A stretch of 64,000 bases of DNA from Labia minor (taxonomy: Eukaryota > Arthropoda > Insecta > Dermaptera > Spongiphoridae): NCBI GenBank assembly GCA_963082975.1, contig OY720347.1:8600225-8664224 (forward strand), in the 5' to 3' direction. The position numbers and the translations under genes were made by a program. Within the stretch, counting starts at the first letter, position 1. Each line of letters begins with the position of its first letter. The notes under the pieces are model-generated. The model made no database searches. It was given only the letters and a program-made list of their open reading frames with translations, and was not told the origin of the DNA. Positions 50,304 to 63,000 of this stretch are shown piece by piece.

Positions 50304-51277
50304 TTTTAATTTTCCCGTAAAAATTATGAAAGGTCATCGTAGGATGACCCTAGGTTTACGGCATAAAAAAATAATTATTCATCAGAAATATCAATAATAT
50401 ATTTTTTTAATATTTTTATGATGTAAAATGAAGAATTTATTATTTATTTTTAAAAATTTCATTTTTTAATTTTCCCCTAAAAATTATGAAAGGTCATCGT
50501 AGGATGACCCTAGGTTTTAGGCATAATAAAATAATTATTCATCAGAAATATCAATAATATATTTTTTTAATATTATTATGATGTAAAATGAACGTATTTA
50601 TTATTTATTTTTAAAAATTTCATTTTTTAATAATCCTGTAAAAATTATGAAAGGTCATCGTAGGATGACCTTAGGTTTTCGGCATAAAAAAATAATTTTT
50701 AGTAAGAAATATGAATAATATATGTTTTTTAATATTTTTATGATGTAAAATGAACGAATTTATTATTTTTTTTAAAACATTTCATTTTTTAATTTTACCG
50801 AAAATATTATGAAAGGTCATCTTAGGATGACCCTAGGTTTTCGGCATAAAAAAATAATTATTCATCAGAAATATCAATAATATATTTTTTTAATAATTTT
50901 ATGATGTAAAATGAACGAATTTATTATTTATTTTTAAAAATTTCATTTTTTAATTTTCCCGTAAAAATTATGAAAGGTCATCGTACAGTGACCCTAGGTT
51001 TTCGGCATAAACAAATAATTATTCATCAGAAATATCAATAATATATTTTTTTTAATATTTTAATAATGTAAAATGAACGAATTTATTATTTTTTTTAAAA
51101 CATTTCATTTTTTAATTTTACCGAAAATATTATGAAAGGTCATCTTAGGATGACCCTACGTTTTCGGCATAAAAAAATAATTATTGATCAGAAATATCAA
51201 TAATATATTTTTTTAATATTTTTATAATGTAAAATGAACGAATTTATTATTTATTTTTAAAAATTTCATTTTTTAAT
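47940..51277 (+). repeat. 6.91-kb-offset satellite duplication, copy B
   Basis: Partner of 41031-44365. It overlaps the 13.70-kb and 3.71-kb duplications listed separately, which shows that the events are nested. Confidence 0.8.
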
Positions 51278-51599
51278 TTTCCCGTAAAAATTATGAAAGA
51301 TCATCGTAGGATGACCCTAGGTTTTCGGCATAAAAAAATAATTTTTAGTAAGAAATATGAATAATATATGTTTTTTAATATTTTTATGATGTAAAATGAA
51401 CGAATGTATTATTTTTTTTAAAACATTTCATTTTTTAATTTTACCGAAAATATTATGAAAGGTCATCTTAGGATGACCCTAGGTTTTCGGCATAAAAAAA
51501 TAATTATTCATCAGAAATATCAATAATATATTTTTTTAATATTTTTATGATGTAAAATGAAGAATTTATTATTTATTTTTAAAAATTTCATTTTTTAAT
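48220..51599 (+). repeat. 3.71-kb-offset satellite duplication, copy A
   Basis: Matches about 51928-55305 at an offset of 3708, falling to 3706 after a T-run length difference near 49800. Markers: TTAATATATT 48621/52329 and CGTATTT 50593/54299. Confidence 0.78.
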
Positions 51600-51789
51600 T
51601 TTCCCCTAAAAATTATGAAAGGTCATCGTAGGATGACCCTAGGTTTTAGGCATAATAAAATAATTATTCATCAGAAATATCAATAATATATTTTTTTAAT
51701 ATTATTATGATGTAAAATGAACGAATTTATTATTTATTTTTAAAAATTTCATTTTTTAATAATCCTGTAAAAATTATGAAAGGTCATCG

Positions 51790-51945
51790 TAGGATGACCT
51801 TAGGTTTTCGGCATAAAAAAATAATTTTTAGTAAGAAATATGAATAATATATGTTTTTTAATATTTTTATGATGTAAAATGAACGAATTTATTATTTTTT
51901 TTAAAACATTTCATTTTTTAATTTTCCCGTAAAAATTATGAAAGG
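51790..51945 (+). repeat. Chimeric satellite monomer
   Basis: This monomer has the TTTTTTTTAAAACATTTC middle that elsewhere goes with ACCGAAAATATT, but ends TTCCCGTAAAAATT, the partner of the other middle. It is followed by a second TTAGG/TTTAGTAAG monomer in a row, so the junction also breaks the usual order. This is what an unequal exchange between monomers would leave. Confidence 0.7.
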
Positions 51946-54900
51946 TCATCGTAGGATGACCTTAGGTTTTCGGCATAAAAAAATAATTTTTAGTAAGAAA
52001 TATGAATAATATATGTTTTTTAATATTTTTATGATGTAAAATGAACGAATTTATTATTTTTTTTAAAACATTTCATTTTTTAATTTTATCGAAAATATTA
52101 TGAAAGGTCATCTTAGGATGACCCTAGGTTTACGGCATAAAAAAATAATTATTCATCAGAAATATCAATAATATATTTTTTTAATAATTTTATGATGTAA
52201 AATGAACGAATTTATTATTTTTTTTAAAACATTTCATTTTTTAATTTTACCGAAAATATTATGAAAGGTCATCTTAGGATGACCCTACGTTTTCGGCATA
52301 AAAAAATAATTATTCATCAGAAATATCATTAATATATTTTTTTAATAATTTTATGATGTAAAATGAACGAATTTATTATTTTTTTTAAAACATTTCATTT
52401 TTTAATTTTACCGAAAATATTATGAAAGGTCATCTTAGGATGACCCTAGGTTTTCATCATAAAAAAATAATTATTCATCAGAAATATCAATAATATATAT
52501 TTTTAATAATTTTATTATGTAAAATGAACGAATTTATTATTTATTTTTAAAAATTTCATTTTTTAATTTTCCCGTAAAAATTATGAAAGGTCATCGTAGG
52601 ATGACCCTAGGTTTACGGCATAAAAAAATAATTATTCATCAGAAATATCAATAATATATTTTTTTAATATTTTTATGATGTAAAATGAAGAATTTATTAT
52701 TTATTTTTAAAAATTTCATTTTTTAATTTTCCCCTAAAAATTATGAAAGGTCATCGTAGGATGACCCTAGGTTTTAGGCATAATAAAATAATTATTCATC
52801 AGAAATATCAATAATATATTTTTTTAATATTATTATGATGTAAAATGAACGAATTTATTATTTATTTTTAAAAATTTCATTTTTTAATAATCCTGTAAAA
52901 ATTATGAAAGGTCATCGTAGGATGACCTTAGGTTTTCGGCATAAAAAAATAATTTTTAGTAAGAAATATGAATAATATATGTTTTTTAATATTTTTATGA
53001 TGTAAAATGAACGAATTTATTATTTTTTTTAAAACATTTCATTTTTTAATTTTACCGAAAATATTATGAAAGGTCATCTTAGGATGACCCTAGGTTTACG
53101 GCATAAAAAAATAATTATTCATCAGAAATATCAATAATATATTTTTTTAATAATTTTATGATGTAAAATGAACGAATTTATTATTTATTTTTAAAAATTT
53201 CATTTTTTAATTTTACCGTAAAAATTATGAAAGGTCATCGTACGATGACCCTAGGTTTTCGGCATAAACAAATAATTATTCATCAGAAATATCAATAATA
53301 TATTTTTTTTAAAATTTTTATGATGTAAAATGAACGAATTTATTATTTTTTTTAAAACATTTCATTTTTTAATTTTACCGAAAATATTATGAAAGGTCAT
53401 CTTAGGATGACCCTACGTTTTCGGCATAAAAAAATAATTATTCATCAGAAATATCATTAATATATTTTTTTAATAATTTTATGATGTAAAATGAACGAAT
53501 TTATTATTTTTTTTAAAACATTTCATTTTTTAATTTTACCGAAAATATTATGAAAGGTCATCTTAGGATGACCCTAGGTTTTCATCATAAAAAAATAATT
53601 ATTCATCAGAAATATCAATAATATATATTTTTAATAATTTTATGATGTAAAATGAACGAATTTATTATTTATTTTTAAAAATTTCATTTTTTAATTTTCC
53701 CGTAAAAATTATGAAAGGTCATCGTAGGATGACCCTAGGTTTACGGCATAAAAAAATAATTATTCATCAGAAATATCAATAATATATTTTTTTAATATTT
53801 TTATGATGTAAAATGAAGAATTTATTATTTATTTTTAAAAATTTCATTTTTTAATTTTCCCCTAAAAATTATGAAAGGTCATCGTAGGATGACCCTAGGT
53901 TTTAGGCATAATAAAATAATTATTCATCAGAAATATCAATAATATATTTTTTTAATATTATTATGATGTAAAATGAACGAATTTATTATTTATTTTTAAA
54001 AATTTCATTTTTTAATTTTCCCGTAAAAATTATGAAAGGTCATCGTAGGATGACCCTAGGTTTACGGCATAAAAAAATAATTATTCATCAGAAATATCAA
54101 TAATATATTTTTTTAATATTTTTATGATGTAAAATGAAGAATTTATTATTTATTTTTAAAAATTTCATTTTTTAATTTTCCCCTAAAAATTATGAAAGGT
54201 CATCGTAGGATGACCCTAGGTTTTAGGCATAATAAAATAATTATTCATCAGAAATATCAATAATATATTTTTTTAATATTATTATGATGTAAAATGAACG
54301 TATTTATTATTTATTTTTAAAAATTTCATTTTTTAATAATCCTGTAAAAATTATGAAAGGTCATCGTAGGATGACCTTAGGTTTTCGGCATAAAAAAATA
54401 ATTTTTAGTAAGAAATATGAATAATATATGTTTTTTAATATTTTTATGATGTAAAATGAACGAATTTATTATTTTTTTTAAAACATTTCATTTTTTAATT
54501 TTACCGAAAATATTATGAAAGGTCATCTTAGGATGACCCTAGGTTTTCGGCATAAAAAAATAATTATTCATCAGAAATATCAATAATATATTTTTTTAAT
54601 AATTTTATGATGTAAAATGAACGAATTTATTATTTATTTTTAAAAATTTCATTTTTTAATTTTCCCGTAAAAATTATGAAAGGTCATCGTACAGTGACCC
54701 TAGGTTTTCGGCATAAACAAATAATTATTCATCAGAAATATCAATAATATATTTTTTTTAATATTTTAATAATGTAAAATGAACGAATTTATTATTTTTT
54801 TTAAAACATTTCATTTTTTAATTTTACCGAAAATATTATGAAAGGTCATCTTAGGATGACCCTACGTTTTCGGCATAAAAAAATAATTATTGATCAGAAA

Positions 54901-55305
54901 TATCAATAATATATTTTTTTAATATTTTTATAATGTAAAATGAACGAATTTATTATTTATTTTTAAAAATTTCATTTTTTAATTTTCCCGTAAAAATTAT
55001 GAAAGATCATCGTAGGATGACCCTAGGTTTTCGGCATAAAAAAATAATTTTTAGTAAGAAATATGAATAATATATGTTTTTTAATATTTTTATGATGTAA
55101 AATGAACGAATGTATTATTTTTTTTAAAACATTTCATTTTTTAATTTTACCGAAAATATTATGAAAGGTCATCTTAGGATGACCCTAGGTTTTCGGCATA
55201 AAAAAATAATTATTCATCAGAAATATCAATAATATATTTTTTTAATATTTTTATGATGTAAAATGAAGAATTTATTATTTATTTTTAAAAATTTCATTTT
55301 TTAAT
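51928..55305 (+). repeat. 3.71-kb-offset satellite duplication, copy B
   Basis: Partner of 48220-51599. It begins just after the chimeric monomer that ends near 51942, which is a plausible exchange point. Confidence 0.78.
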
Positions 55306-56937
55306 TTTACCGTAAAAATTATGAAAGGTCATCGTACGATGACCCTAGGTTTTCGGCATAAACAAATAATTATTCATCAGAAATATCAATAATATATTTT
55401 TTTAATATTTTTATGATGTAAAATGAACGAATTTATTATTTTTTTTAAAACATTTCATTTTTTAATTTTACCGAAAATATTATGAAAGGTCATCTTAGGA
55501 TGACCCTACGTTTTCGGCATAAAAAAATAATTATTCATCAGAAATATCAATAATATATTTTTTTAATATTTTAATGATGTAAAATGAACGAATTTATTAT
55601 TTATTTTTAAAAATTTCATTTTTTAATTTTTCCCTAAAAATTATGAAAGGTCATCGTAGGATGACCCTAGGTTTTAGGCATAATAAAATAATTATTCATC
55701 AGAAATATCAATAATATATTTTTTTAATATTTTTATAATGTAAAATGAACGAATTTATTATTTATTTTTAAAAATTTCATTTTTTAATTTTCCCGTAAAA
55801 ATTATGAAAGGTCATCGTAGGATGACCCTAGGTTTACGGCATAAAAAAATAATTATTCATCAGAAATATCAATAATATATTTTTTTAATATTTTATAATG
55901 TAAAATGAACGAATTTATTATTTATTTTTAAAAATTTAATTTTTTAATTTTCCCGTAAAAATTATGAAAGGTAATCGTAGGATGAACCTAGGTTTTCGGC
56001 ATAAAAAAATAATTATTCATCAGAAATATCAATAATATATATTTTTAATATTTTTATAATGTAAAATGAACGAATTTATTATTTTTTTTAAAACATTTCA
56101 TTTTTTAATTTTACCGAAAATATTATGAAAGGTCATCTTAGGATGACACTAGGTTTTCGGCATAAAAAAATAATTATTCATCAGAAATATCAATAATATA
56201 TTTTTTTAATAATTTTATGATGTAAAATGAACGAATTTATTATTTATTTTTAAAAATTTCATTTTTTAATTTTCCCGTAAAAATTATGAAAGGTCATCGT
56301 ACAGTGACCCTAGGTTTTCGGCATAAACAAATAATTATTCATCAGAAATATCAATAATATATTTTTTTTAATATTTTAATAATGTAAAATGAACGAATTT
56401 ATTATTTTTTTTAAAACATTTCATTTTTTAATTTTACCGAAAATATTATGAAAGGTCATCTTAGGATGACCCTACGTTTTCGGAATAAAAAAATAATTAT
56501 TGATCAGAAATATCAATAATATATTTTTTTAATATTTTTATAATGTAAAATGAACGAATTTATTATTTATTTTTAAAAATTTCATTTTTTAATTTTCCCG
56601 TAAAAATTATGAAAGATCATCGTAGGATGACCCTAGGTTTTCGGCATAAAAAAATAATTTTTAGTAAGAAATATGAATAATATATGTTTTTTAATATTTT
56701 TATGATGTAAAATGAACGAATTTATTATTTTTTTTAAAACATTTCATTTTTTAATTTTACCGAAAATATTATGAAAGGTCATCTTAGGATGACCCTACGT
56801 TTTCGGCATAAAAAAATAATTATTCATCAGAAATATCAATAATATATTTTTTTAATATTTTTATAATGTAAAATGAACGAATTTATTATTTATTTTTAAA
56901 AATTTCATTTTTTAATTTTCCCGTAAAAATTATGAAA
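54139..56937 (+). repeat. 3.06-kb satellite block, copy A
   Basis: Matches 57202-60000 at an offset of 3063. Markers: CGTATTT 54299/57362 and AGGTAATCGT 55969/59032. Confidence 0.85.
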
Positions 56938-57201
56938 GATCATCGTAGGATGACCCTAGGTTTTCGGCATAAAAAAATAATTTTTAGTAAGAAATATGAA
57001 TAATATATGTTTTTTAATATTTTTATGATGTAAAATGAACGAATGTATTATTTTTTTTAAAACATTTCATTTTTTAATTTTACCGAAAATATTATGAAAG
57101 GTCATCTTAGGATGACCCTAGGTTTTCGACATAAAAAAATAATTATTCATCAGAAATATCAATAATATATTTTTTTAATAATTTTATGATGTAAAATGAA
57201 C

Positions 57202-60000
57202 GAATTTATTATTTATTTTTAAAAATTTCATTTTTTAATTTTCCCCTAAAAATTATGAAAGGTCATCGTAGGATGACCCTAGGTTTTAGGCATAATAAAA
57301 TAATTATTCATCAGAAATATCAATAATATATTTTTTTAATATTATTATGATGTAAAATGAACGTATTTATTATTTATTTTTAAAAATTTCATTTTTTAAT
57401 AATCCTGTAAAAATTATGAAAGGTCATCGTAGGATGACCTTAGGTTTTCGGCATAAAAAAATAATTTTTAGTAAGAAATATGAATAATATATGTTTTTTA
57501 ATATTTTTATGATGTAAAATGAACGAATTTATTATTTTTTTTAAAACATTTCATTTTTTAATTTTACCGAAAATATTATGAAAGGTCATCTTAGGATGAC
57601 CCTAGGTTTTCGGCATAAAAAAATAATTATTCATCAGAAATATCAATAATATATTTTTTTAATAATTTTATGATGTAAAATGAACGAATTTATTATTTAT
57701 TTTTAAAAATTTCATTTTTTAATTTTCCCGTAAAAATTATGAAAGGTCATCGTACAGTGACCCTAGGTTTTCGGCATAAACAAATAATTATTCATCAGAA
57801 ATATCAATAATATATTTTTTTTAATATTTTAATAATGTAAAATGAACGAATTTATTATTTTTTTTAAAACATTTCATTTTTTAATTTTACCGAAAATATT
57901 ATGAAAGGTCATCTTAGGATGACCCTAAGTTTTCGGCATAAAAAAATAATTATTGATCAGAAATATCAATAATATATTTTTTTAATATTTTTATAATGTA
58001 AAATGAACGAATTTATTATTTATTTTTAAAAATTTCATTTTTTAATTTTCCCGTAAAAATTATGAAAGATCATCGTAGGATGACCCTAGGTTTTCGGCAT
58101 AAAAAAATAATTTTTAGTAAGAAATATGAATAATATATGTTTTTTAATATTTTTATGATGTAAAATGAACGAATGTATTATTTTTTTTAAAACATTTCAT
58201 TTTTTAATTTTACCGAAAATATTATGAAAGGTCATCTTAGGATGACCCTAGGTTTTCGGCATAAAAAAATAATTATTCATCAGAAATATCAATAATATAT
58301 TTTTTTAATATTTTTATGATGTAAAATGAAGAATTTATTATTTATTTTTAAAAATTTCATTTTTTAATTTTACCGTAAAAATTATGAAAGGTCATCGTAC
58401 GATGACCCTAGGTTTTCGGCATAAACAAATAATTATTCATCAGAAATATCAATAATATATTTTTTTAATATTTTTATGATGTAAAATGAACGAATTTATT
58501 ATTTTTTTTAAAACATTTCATTTTTTAATTTTACCGAAAATATTATGAAAGGTCATCTTAGGATGACCCTACGTTTTCGGCATAAAAAAATAATTATTCA
58601 TCAGAAATATCAATAATATATTTTTTTAATATTTTAATGATGTAAAATGAACGAATTTATTATTTATTTTTAAAAATTTCATTTTTTAATTTTTCCCTAA
58701 AAATTATGAAAGGTCATCGTAGGATGACCCTAGGTTTTAGGCATAATAAAATAATTATTCATCAGAAATATCAATAATATATTTTTTTAATATTTTTATA
58801 ATGTAAAATGAACGAATTTATTATTTATTTTTAAAAATTTCATTTTTTAATTTTCCCGTAAAAATTATGAAAGGTCATCGTAGGATGACCCTAGGTTTAC
58901 GGCATAAAAAAATAATTATTCATCAGAAATATCAATAATATATTTTTTTAATATTTTATAATGTAAAATGAACGAATTTATTATTTATTTTTAAAAATTT
59001 AATTTTTTAATTTTCCCGTAAAAATTATGAAAGGTAATCGTAGGATGAACCTAGGTTTTCGGCATAAAAAAATAATTATTCATCAGAAATATCAATAATA
59101 TATATTTTTAATATTTTTATAATGTAAAATGAACGAATTTATTATTTTTTTTAAAACATTTCATTTTTTAATTTTACCGAAAATATTATGAAAGGTCATC
59201 TTAGGATGACACTAGGTTTTCGGCATAAAAAAATAATTATTCATCAGAAATATCAATAATATATTTTTTTAATAATTTTATGATGTAAAATGAACGAATT
59301 TATTATTTATTTTTAAAAATTTCATTTTTTAATTTTCCCGTAAAAATTATGAAAGGTCATCGTACAGTGACCCTAGGTTTTCGGCATAAACAAATAATTA
59401 TTCATCAGAAATATCAATAATATATTTTTTTTAATATTTTAATAATGTAAAATGAACGAATTTATTATTTTTTTTAAAACATTTCATTTTTTAATTTTAC
59501 CGAAAATATTATGAAAGGTCATCTTAGGATGACCCTACGTTTTCGGAATAAAAAAATAATTATTGATCAGAAATATCAATAATATATTTTTTTAATATTT
59601 TTATAATGTAAAATGAACGAATTTATTATTTATTTTTAAAAATTTCATTTTTTAATTTTCCCGTAAAAATTATGAAAGATCATCGTAGGATGACCCTAGG
59701 TTTTCGGCATAAAAAAATAATTTTTAGTAAGAAATATGAATAATATATGTTTTTTAATATTTTTATGATGTAAAATGAACGAATTTATTATTTTTTTTAA
59801 AACATTTCATTTTTTAATTTTACCGAAAATATTATGAAAGGTCATCTTAGGATGACCCTACGTTTTCGGCATAAAAAAATAATTATTCATCAGAAATATC
59901 AATAATATATTTTTTTAATATTTTTATAATGTAAAATGAACGAATTTATTATTTATTTTTAAAAATTTCATTTTTTAATTTTCCCGTAAAAATTATGAAA
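57202..60000 (+). repeat. 3.06-kb satellite block, copy B
   Basis: Partner of 54139-56937. It has CCTAAGTTTTCGG near 57927, shared with a monomer near 44247 but not with the copy A equivalent (CCTACG), so these blocks have a tangled ancestry. Confidence 0.85.
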
Positions 60001-63000
60001 GGTCATCGTAGGATGACCCTAGGTTTACGGCATAAAAAAATAATTATTCATCAGAAATATCAATAATATATTTTTTTAATATTTTTATGATGTAAAATGA
60101 AGAATTTATTATTTATTTTTAAAAATTTCATTTTTTAATTTTCCCGTAAAAATTATGAAAGATCATCGTAGGATGACCCTAGGTTTTCGGCATAATAAAA
60201 TAATTATTCATCAGAAATATCAATAATATATTTTTTTAATATTATTATGATGTAAAATGAACGAATTTATTATTTATTTTTAAAAATTTCATTTTTTAAT
60301 AATCCTGTAAAAATTATGAAAGGTCATCGTAGGATGACCTTAGGTTTTCGGCATAAAAAAATAATTTTTAGTAAGAAATATGAATAATATATGTTTTTTA
60401 ATATTTTTATGATGTAAAATGAACGAATTTATTATTTTTTTTAAAACATTTCATTTTTTAATTTTACCGAAAATATTATGAAAGGTCATCTTAGGATGAC
60501 CCTAGGTTTACGGCATAAAAAAATAATTATTCATCAGAAATATCAATAATATATTTTTTTAATAATTTTATGATGTAAAATGAACGAATTTATTATTTAT
60601 TTTTAAAAATTTCATTTTTTAATTTTACCGTAAAAATTATGAAAGGTCATCGTACGATGACCCTAGGTTTTCGGCATAAATAAATAATTATTCATCAGAA
60701 ATATCAATAATATATTTTTTTTAATATTTTTATGATGTAAAATGAACGAATTTATTATTTTTTTTAAAATATTTCATTTTTTAATTTTACCGAAAATATT
60801 ATGAAAGGTCATCTTATGATGACCCTACGTTTTCGGCATAAAAAAATAATTATTCATCAGAAATATCATTAATATATTTTTTTAATAATTTTATGATGTA
60901 AAATGAACGAATTTATTATTTTTTTTAAAACATTTCATTTTTTAATTTTACCGAAAATATTATGAAAGGTCATCTTAGGATGACCCTACGTTTTCATCAT
61001 AAAAAAATAATTATTCATCAGAAATATCAATAATATATATTTTTAATAATTTTATGATTTAAAATGAACGAATTTATTATTTATTTTTAAAAATTTCATT
61101 TTTTAATTTTCCCGTAAAAATTATGAAAGGTCATCGTAGGATGACCCTAGGTTTACGGCATAAAAAAATAATTATTCATCAGAAATATCAATAATATATT
61201 TTTTTAATATTTTTATGATGTAAAATGAAGAATTTATTATTTATTTTTAAAAATTTCATTTTTTAATTTTCCCCTAAAAATTATGAAAGGTCATCGTAGG
61301 ATGACCCTAGGTTTTAGGCATAATAAAATAATTATTCATCAGAAATATCAATAATATATTTTTTTAATATTATTATGATGTAAAATGAACGAATTTATTA
61401 TTTATTTTTAAATATTTCATTTTTTAATAATCCTGTAAAAATTATGAAAGGTCATCGTAGGATGACCCTAGGTTTTCGGCATAAAAAAATAATTTTTAGT
61501 AAGAAATATGAATAATATATTTTTTTTAATATTTTTATGATGTAAAATGAACGAATTTATTATTTTTTCTAAAACATTTCATTTTTTAATTTTACCGAAA
61601 ATATTATGAAAGGTCATCTTAGGATGACCCTAGGTTTACGGCATAAAAAAATAATTATTCATCAGAAATATCAATAATATATTTTTTTAATATTTTTATG
61701 ATGTAAAATGAAGAATTTATTATTTATTTTTAAAAATTTCATTTTTTAATTTTCCCCTAAAAATTATGAAAGGTCATCGTAGGATGACCCTAGGTTTTAG
61801 GCATAATAAAATAATTATTAATCAGAAATATCAATAATATATTTTTTTAATATTATTATGATGTAAACTGAACAAATTTATTATTTATTTTTAAAAATTT
61901 CATTTTTTAATAATCCTGTAAAAATTATGAAAGGTCATCGTAGGATGACCTTAGGTTTTCGGCATAAAAAAATAATTTTTAGTAAGAAATATGAATAATA
62001 TATGTTTTTTAATATTTTTATGATGTAAAATGAACGAATTTATTATTTTTTTTAAAACATTTCATTTTTTAATTTTACCGAAAATATTATGAAAGGTCAT
62101 CTTAGGATGACCCTAGGTTTACGGCATAAAAAAATAATTATTCATCAGAAATATCAATAATATATTTTTTTAATAATTTTATGATGTAAAATGAACGAAT
62201 TTATTATTTTTTTTAAAACATTTCATTTTTTAATTTTACCGAAAATATTATGAAAGGTCATCTTAGGATGACCCTACGTTTTCGGCATAAAAAAATAATT
62301 ATTCATCAGAAATATCATTAATATATTTTTTTAATAATTTTATGATGTAAAATGAACGAATTTATTATTTTTTTTAAAACATTTCATTTTTTAATTTTAC
62401 CGAAAATATTATGAAAGGTCATCTTAGGATGACCCTAGGTTTTCATCATAAAAAAATAATTATTCATCAGAAATATCAATAATATATATTTTTAATAATT
62501 TTATGATGTAAAATGAACGAATTTATTATTTATTTTTAAAAATTTCATTTTTTAATTTTCCCGTAAAAATTATGAAAGGTCATCGTAGGATGACCCTAGG
62601 TTTACGGCATAAAAAAATAATTATTCATCAGAAATATCAATAATATATTTTTTTAATATTTTTATGATGTAAAATGAAGAATTTATTATTTATTTTTAAA
62701 AATTTCATTTTTTAATTTTCCCCTAAAAATTATGAAAGGTCATCGTAGGATGACCCTAGGTTTTAGGCATAATAAAATAATTATTCATCAGAAATATCAA
62801 TAATATATTTTTTTAATATTATTATGATGTAAAATGAACGAATTTATTATTTATTTTTAAAAATTTCATTTTTTAATAATCCTGTAAAAATTATGAAAGG
62901 TCATCGTAGGATGACCTTAGGTTTTCGGCATAAAAAAATAATTTTTAGTAAGAAATATGAATAATATATGTTTTTTAATATTTTTATGATGTAAAATGAA